64,000 nucleotides of DNA from Sphingopyxis panaciterrae. GTDB taxonomy: Bacteria; Pseudomonadota; Alphaproteobacteria; Sphingomonadales; Sphingomonadaceae. The translations under genes were made by a program, and so were the position numbers. Numbering within the stretch: position 1 is the stretch's first letter; the number at the start of each line of letters is the position of its first letter. Shown here in pieces: positions 41,369 through 50,009 of the stretch. Under the pieces are notes generated by a model. The model made no database searches. It was not told the origin of the DNA and was given only the letters and a program-made list of their open reading frames with translations. The DNA lies in NCBI RefSeq assembly GCF_011762125.1, contig NZ_JAASQN010000001.1, positions 992,001 to 1,056,000 on the forward strand, read 5' to 3'.

Positions 41369-41563
41369 CTATGGGTGAAGGGGAGTCGCGGGCTGGAGCA
41401 AATAGCGCCGGACGGCCTTGTGAAAGGGGCCGACGACCGCGACCGCAATCATGATATCGGCTTCGTGAACGCCGAGCAGGCTTACTCATGTCCGCATTGC
41501 GGCCGGTGAACTCCGGTCGATGACCCCGCCGTCGGGGAGGGCCGAGTGTGTGCAGGCAGTCAT
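41369..41563 (-). pseudogene. DUF3606 gene with an in-frame stop
   Basis: Reading from the ATG gives MTACTHSALPDGGVIDRSSP, then AAMRT, then TGA, then VSLLGVHEADIMIAVAVVGPFHKAVRRYLL. This is a full DUF3606 domain if the TGA is read as Trp: the intact paralog near 30.3 kb has AMRAWSAILGV at this point. One base change (TGG to TGA) explains it. Coordinates include both halves. Confidence 0.8.
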
Positions 41564-41602
41564 GGCTGGTGGTCCTCGCGCATGTGGAGAGGCTTTGAAA
41601 AA

Positions 41603-41636
41603 GCGGGCCGCGAAGCATGTCGCGGCCCGCTTTTTT
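41603..41636. terminator. Bidirectional Rho-independent terminator
   Basis: Perfect 11-bp stem GCGGGCCGCGA/TCGCGGCCCGC with a 6-base loop. T-runs flank it on both strands (TTTTTT on plus, TTTTT on minus). It follows the minus-strand disordered-peptide gene and faces the broken DUF3606 gene. Confidence 0.85.
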
Positions 41637-41650
41637 AGCTTGATCAGATG

Positions 41651-41803
41651 TCAGCTTTTCTTGCCGTCATCCTTCTTGTCGCTCTGCTTGCCCGCGCCCT
41701 GCTGGCCGCTGCTGCTGTCCTTCTGCTGCTGCTGGCCGCCCTTGTCGGACGAACCACCCTGCTGCTTGCCGCCGCTCGATGAGCTTTTGTTGTCCTGCGC
41801 CAT
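41651..41803 (-). CDS. 50-residue intrinsically disordered Gln/Gly/Ser/Lys peptide
   Basis: MAQDNKSSSSGGKQQGGSSD, then KGGQQQQKDSSSG and a basic end KQSDKKDDGKKS. AGAGGAATTTCAAA is a good ribosome-binding site. The composition recalls hydrophilin or KGG-type stress peptides, but the typical KGG motif occurs only once. A strong terminator follows it and an EcfG-like site lies upstream, so I believe it is expressed. Confidence 0.65.
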   Translation of the reverse strand: MAQDNKSSSSGGKQQGGSSDKGGQQQQKDSSSGQQGAGKQSDKKDDGKKS

Positions 41804-41844
41804 TTTGAAATTCCTCTATCGTTGCCCGGAATGGGCATGAAAGA

Positions 41845-41870
41845 GACGCGGCGCTCCATGGCCGTGTTCC
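41845..41870 (-). promoter_or_regulatory. EcfG-like promoter of the disordered-peptide gene
   Basis: GGAAC-N17-CGTC on the minus strand, one base off consensus, ~40 bases upstream of the start codon. Confidence 0.45.
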
Positions 41871-41878
41871 GGCGTTTC

Positions 41879-41912
41879 CGCGGAAGTTAACCTGCATCAT
41901 CACGATTGGACG
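41879..41912. repeat. Shared upstream motif, copy 2
   Basis: GCGGAAGTTAACCTGCATCATCACGATTGGACGG, near-identical to the copy at about 38.16 kb. Sits directly upstream of the EcfG-like site of the disordered-peptide gene. Confidence 0.55.
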
Positions 41913-41969
41913 GGGGCTGGCGCGCGCCGGATACGCGCGCGTTGGATAGCCCCGTCCGCTCCTTGGCCG

Positions 41970-42491
41970 TCATGCTTCGAAAGCGGTATCGGGGACCATA
42001 TGTCCGGACTGGCGCGGGGTGATCAGCCGGGCAAGGTCGAAGCCCTGCGTCTTCGCCACGGCGAGATAATTCTCGACGACCTCGCTCGGCAACGCGGCTG
42101 TACGCGCGATCAGCCAGAGATGCTCGCGGTCGGGTGTTCCGACGAGCGCGACGGTATAATCGGGGTCGATCGCGAGAACCCAGTAATCGCCCTGCGTGAA
42201 CGGAATCCATTGCAGATATTCGGGAAGAAAACTGACCTTGAGCTTCGCGTTGCTGGCGTCCTGGGGAACCGCGAGCCCGATCGACCGATCGGGCTTCCAG
42301 TCCTTGTCCAGGCAGCGGTTCTCGACCCGAATGCGACCATCCGCGGTCTGGCTGTAGGTGGCGGTGATATCGCTGGCAGCCGCGTCCTCCCATTTCAGAG
42401 GCAGGCGGCATATCTCGAACCAGCGACCCACATATCGCGCAAGGTCGATGTTCGGCACCGCGATAACGGGCGTATTTTCATTGTGATGCAT
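41970..42491 (-). CDS. Bacterial lipocalin (Blc-like)
   Basis: 173 residues. The lipocalin signature is YVGRWFEICRLPLKWED, then TATYSQTADGRIRVENRC, LPEYLQWIPFTQGDYWVLAIDPDYTVALVGTPDREHLWLIAR, all typical of Blc. E. coli Blc is an outer-membrane lipoprotein; here no lipobox or signal peptide is visible, so the protein may be cytoplasmic. Start chosen at MHHNENT. A GGAAC-N16-AGTT site lies 45 bases upstream. Confidence 0.92.
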   Translation of the reverse strand: MHHNENTPVIAVPNIDLARYVGRWFEICRLPLKWEDAAASDITATYSQTADGRIRVENRCLDKDWKPDRSIGLAVPQDASNAKLKVSFLPEYLQWIPFTQGDYWVLAIDPDYTVALVGTPDREHLWLIARTAALPSEVVENYLAVAKTQGFDLARLITPRQSGHMVPDTAFEA

Positions 42492-42880
42492 GATTTTTCC
42501 CATTCGGAAGAGGAAACTTCGCGAGCGGCGTCCGGTTCCTTCCACATCGTTCCGCCGGCGCGGCACCCGGAAGAACGGCCAGGAGGGCAACACCCTCCCG
42601 CCTCGACGATACCGCCGGCCGCGTGCCAGCGACCTGCCGATACTGCCGTGAAGCATAGGCGGCGCCGCAGCGGCCGGGCCGGCCAAGTGAGGTCGATGGA
42701 CGCCGTGAGCGTATCGGCGCGGCGCGCGATCGCGCCGCCGAAGCGGTCGGGGCCTGCGCGCAGGGCGGCGCAGGAAGCGATCATGGCGCTGATCGGCACG
42801 GCAGGCGGTGGAAGGCGCAGTGACGGAAGAGGGAAGGGCGAGGGCGGCCTTGCGCCCGCGCCCCTCACGATGCAGGGAAA
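42492..42880. other. Intergenic stretch upstream of the lipocalin gene
   Basis: No gene supported; frames on both strands are Arg/Ala/Pro-rich and lack ribosome-binding sites. A weak EcfG-like site (GGAAC-N16-AGTT, bases 42515-42539, minus strand) sits near the lipocalin end. Confidence 0.35.
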
Positions 42881-43198
42881 TCAGCGGCTCCCGCCAAGCG
42901 GAGCATCCGCTCCGGTCCTCGGCCCATTGTCGGTGCGGACCGGCTTATGGCCTCCGCCGGCCTGTGTATCCGAATCATAGTCCTCCGGATTTCCACCGCC
43001 GCCCGCGCCGGCACCGCTGCCCGTGACCGGGCCACTGCCAGCCTTGTTGGCGCGGTGCCCACGGTTCGAGGCGCCGGTAATATCGCCGTCGTCGCGTTCC
43101 TCTTTCGGGTAATCGCCGGGACGAACCGTTCCGACATTGTCGCGGTCCTCGGCATTCTCGGCCGGGAGCGAGCCCGGCGTGGAAGCTTTATCGGTCAT
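42881..43198 (-). CDS. Disordered hypothetical protein, 105 residues
   Basis: Gly, Asp, Arg, Pro and Thr-rich throughout (DRDNVGTVRPGDYPKEERDD, then a GSGAGAGGGGNPEDYDSDTQ region), with no hydrophobic core, so intrinsically disordered. AAGGAGATCGTC precedes the ATG. Not a known family. It is downstream of the next gene in the same direction and probably co-transcribed with it. Confidence 0.65.
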   Translation of the reverse strand: MTDKASTPGSLPAENAEDRDNVGTVRPGDYPKEERDDGDITGASNRGHRANKAGSGPVTGSGAGAGGGGNPEDYDSDTQAGGGHKPVRTDNGPRTGADAPLGGSR

Positions 43199-43233
43199 GA
43201 CGATCTCCTTTTCGGGTGTGGAGGTTCCGCCGC

Positions 43234-43524
43234 TCAATATGTCGAGGGCGGATCGCTGGCGGGGAAGGATTGGTCGGCCGCCTGATCGACGCCGTCCCAG
43301 GCGCGCCGCGCATCGCTGCGCATGCCGCCGGGTCCGGCCGAACGCGTCTGGTCGAAATTTTCAGGATCGGTTTCGCTGTCGGCGAAAGCCGCCGAATGCG
43401 TATCGCTCTTCGGAAATTTCGGTGCTTTCTTGCGGGTGAACCAATAGAGCGCGCCGATTACGGCGACACTCATGATCTTGCCGATGCCCGAGGATTTTCC
43501 GGGTTGATGGGTTGCTGCGGTCAT
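43234..43524 (-). CDS. Small membrane-anchored protein with DQAADQSFPASDPPS motif
   Basis: 96 residues. One hydrophobic helix near the start (SVAVIGALYWFTRKK), a disordered middle and the C-terminal motif VDQAADQSFPASDPPSTY. The AADxSFPASDPP motif recurs at the ends of many small proteobacterial proteins of unknown function. GAGGAGAAGATC precedes the ATG. Divergent from the CDF transporter gene. Confidence 0.75.
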   Translation of the reverse strand: MTAATHQPGKSSGIGKIMSVAVIGALYWFTRKKAPKFPKSDTHSAAFADSETDPENFDQTRSAGPGGMRSDARRAWDGVDQAADQSFPASDPPSTY

Positions 43525-43683
43525 GATCTTCTCCTCTTCGAGGAAGAAACGGCGCGCTGCGGCCAAGGTTGCCGGGTTGATCTGGATCAGTCCGTTTGTG
43601 GAATGGGCGGCAGAAGGCCCGGCGTGCTCGCGGAACCGACCGCCGGGCCATGGCTTCTTCCCAGACGATGCCCCGGAGAAGTC

Positions 43684-44643
43684 ATGCAGAGCGCGTCCGC
43701 CTATCGTCACATGAAAGCGAATATCGTGCTCTATGGCGCGCTGATCGCCAATCTCGGCATCGCCATCGCCAAGTTCATCGCCGCCGCCATCAGCGGCTCG
43801 TCCTCGATGCTGACCGAGGGGGGCCACTCGCTCGTCGACAGCGGGAACCAGCTGCTGCTCCTCTATGGCCAGTCACGCGCAAAACGGCCCGCCGACGCCT
43901 TCCACCCCTTCGGCTATGGGCGCGAACTCTATTTCTGGGCCTTTGTCGTCGCGATCCTGATTTTCGCGATCGGCGCGGGGGTGTCGATCTATGAAGGCTG
44001 GAGCCATATCCTCGACCCCGAGCCGCTGCGCGATCCGACGATCAACTATGTGGTGCTCGGCATCGCCTTCCTCCTCGAAGGCATGTCGTGGAGCATCGCG
44101 GTTCGCGAATTCAACACCGCGCGGGGCGATCGGGGGTGGTGGGAAGCGGTCAGACGCTCGAAGGACCCGGCAGGCTTCATCGTGCTGTTCGAAGACAGCG
44201 CCGCGCTGCTCGGGCTTGCGATCGCCGCTCTGGGTGTCTGGGCGAGCCACTGGACCGGCGATGCACGGATCGACGGCATCGCGTCGGTTGCGATCGGCGG
44301 CGTGCTGGCGGCCGTGGCGGCCCTTCTCGCGCGCGAGGTCAAAGGGCTGCTGATCGGCGAGAGCGCCGATCCCGATCTGGTCGCCGCGATCTGGCGCCTC
44401 GTCGATCGCCGCCCCGAGATTACGGCGGTGAACCATGTGCGAACGATCCACACGTCGCCCGACACCGTCTTCGTCGCGGTCAGCGCCGACTTCGACGACG
44501 CTCTCTCGATGGGCCGTGCGGAAAGCTTGATCGAGGAGATGGAGACCGAACTCAAGATGGCCGAACCGCGGATCAGCTCGATCTACATCCGTCCCGAGAA
44601 ACGGAGCGATGCCGTGGTGTATCCGCCGCCGCGACGCGACTGA
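43684..44643 (+). CDS. Cation diffusion facilitator (CDF) family transporter
   Basis: 319 residues, six predicted transmembrane helices followed by a C-terminal cytoplasmic ferredoxin-like domain. Metal-site residues include SSSMLTEGGHSLVDSGNQ (helix 2, His/Asp) and FHPFGYGRELYFW, typical of CDF proteins; the second HxxxD site is in the LFEDSAALLGLAIAALG helix. Divalent metal (Zn, Fe, Co or Mn) export is the usual role; specificity cannot be read. Confidence 0.9.
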   Translation: MQSASAYRHMKANIVLYGALIANLGIAIAKFIAAAISGSSSMLTEGGHSLVDSGNQLLLLYGQSRAKRPADAFHPFGYGRELYFWAFVVAILIFAIGAGVSIYEGWSHILDPEPLRDPTINYVVLGIAFLLEGMSWSIAVREFNTARGDRGWWEAVRRSKDPAGFIVLFEDSAALLGLAIAALGVWASHWTGDARIDGIASVAIGGVLAAVAALLAREVKGLLIGESADPDLVAAIWRLVDRRPEITAVNHVRTIHTSPDTVFVAVSADFDDALSMGRAESLIEEMETELKMAEPRISSIYIRPEKRSDAVVYPPPRRD

Positions 44644-44739
44644 GATTTTCCCGTATCGGCGGGCACGCGAATTGCTGCAAATCGCTATAACCGAAGTTAG
44701 TCGGGCGCAACTGGCCACCCTCTCAGCGGTTTACCGGTC

Positions 44740-45459
44740 ATGCTGCAACCCACCGACGATCGCGACCACCCGCTGGCCCGCCGCTTCGACGCCTTCGTGC
44801 GCGATCCGGCTTTTCCTTGTGTTGGTGCCAAATCCGCCCTCGCCAAGGGGCAGATACGGATCGTCGTCGGCCGCGACATGCGGTCGGCGTGGGACGACCT
44901 GCGCATCTATCCCAACCTGCTCGATCTGGCCTGGACCTACGCGCGCGAACCCAGCCTCTTTCATTCGCTCGCGGTCGTGTTCGAGGAGGATAGCGGGCTC
45001 GATGAGGAAGGGTTCGAACGCTGCCTGTGGGAGCGTCTCGAATCGCTGACCCGGAAGGACGACTTCCACGGCCAGATCGCCGACCCGCGGGTCAGCGCCG
45101 ATCCCGGCGACCCGCATTTCTCGCTGAGCTTTGGCGGCGAGGCCTTTTTCGTCGTCGGTCTTCACTCGCGCGCGAGCCGTCCGGCGCGGCGCTTCGAGCG
45201 GCCGGCGCTGGTCTTCAACCTGCACGACCAGTTCGAACAGCTTCGCGCGAGCGGGGTCTATGACAAGATGGGCAGCACGATTCTGGCGCGCGATGTCGCG
45301 CTAGCCGGCGACGTCAATCCGATGCTCGCGCGCCATGGCACCATGTCGGAGGCGCGCCAATATTCGGGACGGGCGGTCGGCAGCGACTGGGTCTGTCCCT
45401 TCGCGGGGCGGAGCGGCGCACCTGCACCACGAAATTTCCTGGTCGGCCGAGGCTACTGA
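44740..45459 (+). CDS. YqcI/YcgG family protein
   Basis: 239 residues. The N-terminal DPAFPCVGAKSALAKGQIRI and the segment DPRVSADPGDPHFSLSFGGEAFFVVGLHSRASRPARRF match the YqcI/YcgG family. Members include heme-dependent enzymes that oxidise arginine-type substrates (GntA of guanitoxin synthesis), so an oxygenase is plausible here. No biosynthetic cluster surrounds it. Start by ATG about 95 bases after the CDF gene. Confidence 0.85.
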   Translation: MLQPTDDRDHPLARRFDAFVRDPAFPCVGAKSALAKGQIRIVVGRDMRSAWDDLRIYPNLLDLAWTYAREPSLFHSLAVVFEEDSGLDEEGFERCLWERLESLTRKDDFHGQIADPRVSADPGDPHFSLSFGGEAFFVVGLHSRASRPARRFERPALVFNLHDQFEQLRASGVYDKMGSTILARDVALAGDVNPMLARHGTMSEARQYSGRAVGSDWVCPFAGRSGAPAPRNFLVGRGY

Positions 45460-45672
45460 TCGAATGGGCGCGGTCCGCAGCGCTGCCTGTCGTCCGCGAC
45501 GACCGACTGTCTGCGATTGGCCATCGCGGCCACCGATGGGCGTTGCGCCGAGGCCCTGTCCGAGGTTCGGGTAATGACCTCGCCCTGCGCGTGCGCAGCG
45601 CAATCCGGACCATGGCGATTGTCCGCACGGCGGCAAAAGAGATTGAGCGAGGTTAATAATCGCCCGCGGCGC

Positions 45673-45697
45673 GGGACGATTGCCCGCGCCCGGCGTT
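45673..45697 (+). promoter_or_regulatory. Possible EcfG-like site upstream of the hemerythrin gene
   Basis: GGGAC-N16-CGTT, one base off the GGAAC -35 consensus, about 50 bases upstream of the hemerythrin start. Confidence 0.35.
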
Positions 45698-45744
45698 CGT
45701 TCGTTGAACGGGGACATTCCGCTCCTCGTCACAGGATAATCATC

Positions 45745-46302
45745 ATGGCTGCAACCAAATCCGCCTCCCGGAAAGCCGCTTCGAGCGGCGCCGGAAAACA
45801 ATCCGAGCGCGCATCGAAAGCGAAGGGCAACGGCAAGCCCGGCCCTTCCGCGCAGCGCCCTGCCGACGCGATCAAGCTGCTCAAGGCCGATCACAAGGAA
45901 GTGAAGACCTGGTTCAAGGAATATGAAAAACTCGAGGCGAAGGGCGACAAGCAGGCGCTCGCCGACAAAATTTGCCTCGCGCTCACCGTTCACGCGCAGA
46001 TCGAGGAGGAAATCTTCTATCCCGCCGCGCGAGCGGCGGTCGACGACGATGCCCTCTTCGACGAAGCCGAGGTCGAGCATGGCAGCGCGAAGCAGTTGAT
46101 CGCGGAAATCTAGGCGATGAAGGCCGGCGACCGTCTGTTCGACGCCAAGGTCATCGTGCTCGGCGAATATATCGATCATCATGTCGAGGAAGAAGAAGAG
46201 GAAATGTTCCCCGAGGCGCGCGACAGCGATCTCGACCTGAAGGCGCTGGGCGTTCAGCTCGCTGCGCGAAAGGCCGAACTGATGGCCGCGGCCGGTAAGT
46301 AA
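45745..46302 (+). pseudogene. Hemerythrin-like protein interrupted by an amber codon
   Basis: The reading frame gives a basic N-terminal tail (KSASRKAASSGAG, KAKGNGK), then the four-helix hemerythrin HHE domain: LLKADHKEVKTWFKEYEKL and LTVHAQIEEEIFYPAARAA. At codon 123 TAG appears where Glu is expected (LIAEI*AMKAGDRLFDAKV), after which the same frame continues LGEYIDHHVEEEEEEMFPEAR. GAG to TAG explains it. Translation could restart at the following ATG but would lack the first helices. The second ORF half alone is 61 residues. Confidence 0.8.
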
Positions 46303-46487
46303 CCGGCCCAATGCCCGACCCGTTGGACCGCCTCTTCAGCGAGCGGCCCGCGGGTCGCCCCAGCGAACTGAATCTCCGTCATGATGAATGCCCTGGTGCC
46401 CGATGCAACGCTCGCGCTTATCGGTCGTTGCGAGGGAGCACAGGCCTTCCGCTGATGCTTCCCGAAACCGAACGAGGATCGTCAGAC

Positions 46488-47237
46488 ATGTTCACCGAAC
46501 GCTTCCTGAGAGACAAACGCGGTGCAAGCCTTGATACCGCCGAACGCACGCGGCTCGAGGCGGCGATCAGCGAGGTGAAGACCTTCGCTGCACGCAAGAT
46601 CATCGCGCGTGCAGGCGAGCCGCTCGATCAGAGCACATTGCTCGTCGAAGGCATCATGTCGCGCTATCTCGACGACCGGAACGGACTCCGGCAGTTGGTC
46701 GCGATCCACCTTCCGGGCGATTTTCTCGATCTTCACGCTTTCCCGCTCAAGGTGCTCGATCACGATGTGGCGACGCTGACCCCCGCGACGGTCGCAATCG
46801 TGCCCCACTCCGAGCTCGAGGCGATCGCCGAGGAAATGCCGCAGCTCGTCCGCAAGCTCTGGTTCGCGACACTGCTCGACGCGGCCATTCATCGCGCCTG
46901 GCTTTTTCGTCTCGGGCGGCTCGACGCCACCGGGCGCGTTGCCCACTTCCTCTGCGAGACGAACGCAAGGCTCTTTTCGGCCGGACTCAGCGACGGACGA
47001 AGGTTCGCGCTCGGGCTGACGCAGGCCGACCTCGCCGAAATCTGCGGGCTCACGACGGTGCATGTGAACCGCGTGATGCGTCAGCTCCGCGAAGAGAAAT
47101 TATGCATCTTCCGTTCGTCGCTCGTCGAAATCCTCGATCCGGCCGGTCTGGCGGCGCGCGGCCAGTTCAACCCCGCCTATCTCTACAACAACCACGACGT
47201 CGAGCATCTCTCCTCCCGCCAAAGGCCAAAATCATGA
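46488..47237 (+). CDS. Crp/Fnr-family transcriptional regulator
   Basis: 249 residues: N-terminal cyclic-nucleotide-binding-like domain (LLVEGIMSRYLDDRNGLRQLVAIHLPGDFLDLHAF) and a C-terminal winged helix-turn-helix (LTQADLAEICGLTTVHVNRVMRQLREEKL). No Cys cluster for an Fe-S site, so not Fnr-like. Start chosen at MFTERFLRD with CGAGGATCG upstream. It overlaps the following small gene by four bases, so they are co-transcribed. Confidence 0.92.
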   Translation: MFTERFLRDKRGASLDTAERTRLEAAISEVKTFAARKIIARAGEPLDQSTLLVEGIMSRYLDDRNGLRQLVAIHLPGDFLDLHAFPLKVLDHDVATLTPATVAIVPHSELEAIAEEMPQLVRKLWFATLLDAAIHRAWLFRLGRLDATGRVAHFLCETNARLFSAGLSDGRRFALGLTQADLAEICGLTTVHVNRVMRQLREEKLCIFRSSLVEILDPAGLAARGQFNPAYLYNNHDVEHLSSRQRPKS

Positions 47238-47428
47238 GATCCATCCCAGCCGGACTCGAGCCCGAAACCGAACCCGGCATCGCCAGCGCCGAAGGGGGGC
47301 TTGTTTTCCTCGACGGGCCCGACGGGATCGCCAAGACGATGACCGCCGATGCTGCGGCGCGGACCGGTCAAAGCCTGATCGACGCGGCGGCGATTGCCGA
47401 AGCACAGAGGGCGAACGGCGATGTTTGA
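47234..47428 (+). CDS. Hypothetical protein, 64 residues, coupled to crp-like gene
   Basis: Unrecognised. Contains GGLVFLDGPDGIAKTMTADAA, an Ala-rich helix and a short tail; acidic and soluble. The ATG overlaps the regulator's stop (ATGA), and its own stop overlaps the next gene by eight bases, so it is translated in the same operon. Confidence 0.7.
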   Translation: MRSIPAGLEPETEPGIASAEGGLVFLDGPDGIAKTMTADAAARTGQSLIDAAAIAEAQRANGDV

Positions 47429-47918
47429 CCCGTTCGGCCAGTGGAGCCGCTATCTCTCGGCCGGCCATTCGATGCACGCCACGGGCCGGCACGCCGCCGA
47501 AACGCTCGATGGCGCGAGCCGCGTCGTCGCGGCGCGCAGCGCGATCATCGGCGAGGCCCTTGTATCACCCTGGACCGCCGATCATGCCGAGCTCGGGCGC
47601 ATGATCCCCGAAAAGATGGAAGCCTTCGCGCTTGCCGGCACCGCGATCGCCACCGTCTGGTGGGACAATGGATCGCTGTGGATGAAATATCTGCAGCACC
47701 TTGGCGTCATGGCCATGCGCGGACGACCGCCCACCGTCACCGAACTCGCCGACCTCGGGCAGCGCAGTGCCGTTCTCGCGTTACGCTCCGTGGAGGCCGG
47801 CGCAAGGCTTGGTTCGGTGAGCCTGGCGCCCGTACGCGGTCAGGTGCGGGCCAATGTCCGCCGGTTGAAGGTTACGGAAAGGAAGCCAGGTCGAACAGGG
47901 CGCTTGCGGGCGCGTTGA
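47421..47918 (+). CDS. Hypothetical protein, 165 residues
   Basis: Helical, Ala-rich: YLSAGHSMHATGRHAAETLDG, AIIGEALVSPWTADHAELGRM, AFALAGTAIATVWWDNG, then a basic C-terminus (RRLKVTERKPGRTGRLRAR). The layout recalls phasin-like granule-associated proteins, but I cannot assign it. Third gene of the Crp/Fnr operon. Confidence 0.65.
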   Translation: MFDPFGQWSRYLSAGHSMHATGRHAAETLDGASRVVAARSAIIGEALVSPWTADHAELGRMIPEKMEAFALAGTAIATVWWDNGSLWMKYLQHLGVMAMRGRPPTVTELADLGQRSAVLALRSVEAGARLGSVSLAPVRGQVRANVRRLKVTERKPGRTGRLRAR

Positions 47919-47997
47919 CTGGCGCCGATGCGCCGCGAGGATGCGGCGATGACGATCATGTCGAAAGGATAACGGGCTGGAACAGATTGCTGGGCTG

Positions 47998-48621
47998 GTG
48001 GCGCCGGTCGCCACGATGATTGCCGCGATGATGACCGCCGCCAATCTCGGCGCGCGTGTCACCGGCTGGGGCTTCGTCGTCTTCACGGTCGGCTCGATCG
48101 GCTGGTCGCTCGTCGGCCTCGGATCCGGTCAGACCAATCTCGTTGCGACCAATGTCTTCCTGACCCTCGTCAATCTTGTCGGCGTGTGGCGATGGCTCGG
48201 GCGGCAGCGCGGCTATGAGGATGGAGCGCGGTCGGCATCGAGGTCCAGCCGGAAAAGCCCTGGTTCGAGCCTGTTTTCAGCCACCAGCCTGTCGGGCCTG
48301 CCGGTGAGCGATATGCGCGGAGAGACCGTCGGATCCTCGGTCGATGCGATGATCGAATGCGAAACCGGGCGGGTCAGCTATATCGTCGTTGCGAGCGGCG
48401 GCCTTGGGGGGATCGAGGAGACGCTGCGCCCCGTCCCGCTCGCTAGCGTCGACTGCCATGCCGACGGGCTCATTCTCCTGGAGACGAAATCGCAGTTCGA
48501 ACGCCGCCCCGAGCTTGGCGCGGGCGATTGGCCAGCGCGTGTGCCGGGTGCGGATCACCGGAAATCGGAAGCTTCGCGGCGTTCCGCCGTCGACAAGGAG
48601 GATGTGCATGCGACTGTTTAG
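47998..48621 (+). CDS. Membrane-anchored PRC-barrel protein
   Basis: 207 residues. Two N-terminal transmembrane helices (MIAAMMTAANLGARVTGWGF and SIGWSLVGLGSGQTNLVAT to LVNLVGVW) are followed by a PRC-barrel: LSGLPVSDMRGETVGSSVDAMIECETGRVSYIVVASGG and LRPVPLASVD. The start is uncertain; GTG is the first plausible codon in frame, with an ATG six codons later. Its end overlaps the DUF6766 gene by 14 bases. Confidence 0.75.
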   Translation: MAPVATMIAAMMTAANLGARVTGWGFVVFTVGSIGWSLVGLGSGQTNLVATNVFLTLVNLVGVWRWLGRQRGYEDGARSASRSSRKSPGSSLFSATSLSGLPVSDMRGETVGSSVDAMIECETGRVSYIVVASGGLGGIEETLRPVPLASVDCHADGLILLETKSQFERRPELGAGDWPARVPGADHRKSEASRRSAVDKEDVHATV

Positions 48622-49264
48622 GAACAACAGCCTCACTGTCGTTTTGCTGCTGCTCTTTGGTGCCACCATCGTCGGTCAGTGGCTGACGGGCTGGCAAGTG
48701 GCGACTGCGGACGCGTCGCAACATGGCCGGGCAGCAATGTCGCTGATGGGTTACACGCAAAGCCCGGAGTTTCTGTCGAGCGTGTTCGAGAATTGGGAGA
48801 GCGAATTCCTGCAGATGTCGGCCTATGTCGTGCTGACCGCCATGCTCATCCAGCGCGGCTCGTCGGAATCGAAGGACCCCGACAGCCCGCCGCGCGACGC
48901 CGACCTCGCGGCGCAGGCATCGAAGCCGGGCGCGCCGGCCATCTTGCGCAAAGGTCGCCTCGCACGCGCGCTCTATGCCCGTTCGCTCGGCATCGCATTG
49001 TTCCTGCTCTTTCTTTTCTCCTTCGTGATGCACTGGACGCAAAGCGCGCGCGCTGCGGCCATCGAGGCGAAGGACCATGGCGAGGCCGCGCTGTCGACGA
49101 TCGCCTATCTTGGCGATCCGCAACTGTGGTTTGAATCCTTCCAGAATTGGCAAAGCGAATTTCTGTTGACCGCCGTGCTCGTGCTGCTTTCGATCTTTCT
49201 GCGTCAGAAGGAATCTCCCGAATCGAAGGCGGTTGCGGCTTCGCATGCGCACACCGGCGACTGA
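48608..49264 (+). CDS. DUF6766 family membrane protein
   Basis: 218 residues with three to four transmembrane helices: LTVVLLLLFGATIVGQWLTG, LQMSAYVVLTAMLIQRG, SLGIALFLLFLFSFVMHW and LLTAVLVLLSIFLRQ. Repeated segments ENWESEFLQ and QNWQSEFLL show two related halves, and the motif SSVFENWESEFLQM is typical of DUF6766. Function unknown. It starts inside the end of the PRC-barrel gene. Confidence 0.85.
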   Translation: MRLFRNNSLTVVLLLLFGATIVGQWLTGWQVATADASQHGRAAMSLMGYTQSPEFLSSVFENWESEFLQMSAYVVLTAMLIQRGSSESKDPDSPPRDADLAAQASKPGAPAILRKGRLARALYARSLGIALFLLFLFSFVMHWTQSARAAAIEAKDHGEAALSTIAYLGDPQLWFESFQNWQSEFLLTAVLVLLSIFLRQKESPESKAVAASHAHTGD

Positions 49265-49394
49265 CGATGTGACGGGAAGCAAGAGAGATCGGCCGGCGGG
49301 CGCGATCTGAACCGAGACCATCGCAACGGGCATTCGCCGACAAGGTGCGGCGGCCGGCATTCCATCGCAGGCCTCACATCGCGGGCGCCGGTCT

Positions 49395-50009
49395 TTAAAG
49401 GTCGCCGGTCGCAGCAGCTGTGCCGGCCTGGCTCTCGATCTCATAATGGATCGGTTTGAAACTGCCTCCGCAGCTGTCGTAAGCCGAACAGGCGGTCAGC
49501 CCGATCACCAGATCGCTCAGGGCACGCATCCGGATATAGTCGCCAGGTGCGGTGGGTGGCGGCAACACCTTGAGCTTTCCCTTTCCATCCACCGGGACAT
49601 TCATGAAGATGTTGAAGGCAACCGGAATGGCGTCTTCGCCGATTCCAAAAGGGGCGAGGGCCGCGGCGAGGTTGCCGAAGCAGCCGCGGTGGACCGGCTT
49701 GTCGGCATAGAAATGGCGGAAGGTCGCCTCGCTGCACGGCGTCAGAAGAAAGTCATGCGTGCCGACGCCGTCCTCGACGATTTCGAGCATCGGGTTCGAT
49801 CGGTTGGACCAGAGCCGGTTCCCCGTCGTGAGCCGGATCGTCTCTTCATAATCGAAGGTGCGGCCGTTCGAGAGCGCTTCGCGGACATCGCCCTGCATGA
49901 AGGCGAGCAGGTCGCTCACCTGGCCGCCTTCGGGATCGATCACCCGCAAGATATCGCCCTCGCGCAAGGAAAAGGCGGTGCCGCTGCGCGGCGCGATGTG
50001 TTGAATCAT
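49395..50009 (-). CDS. DUF1989 (urea carboxylase-associated) family protein
   Basis: 204 residues with IAPRSGTAFSLREGDILRVIDPEGGQVSDLLAF and SNRSNPMLEIVEDGVGTHDFLLTPCSEATFRHFY and FNIFMNVPVDG, the DUF1989 core. Relatives sit beside urea carboxylase or guanidine genes, but none are here. Start is the ATG before IQHIAPR. Confidence 0.85.
   Translation of the reverse strand: MIQHIAPRSGTAFSLREGDILRVIDPEGGQVSDLLAFMQGDVREALSNGRTFDYEETIRLTTGNRLWSNRSNPMLEIVEDGVGTHDFLLTPCSEATFRHFYADKPVHRGCFGNLAAALAPFGIGEDAIPVAFNIFMNVPVDGKGKLKVLPPPTAPGDYIRMRALSDLVIGLTACSAYDSCGGSFKPIHYEIESQAGTAAATGDL

Noticed and set aside
41486..41488. TGA as a selenocysteine codon in the DUF3606 copy
   Set aside because: The paralogs have Trp, not Cys, at this position, and no SECIS-like hairpin follows; a nonsense mutation is simpler.
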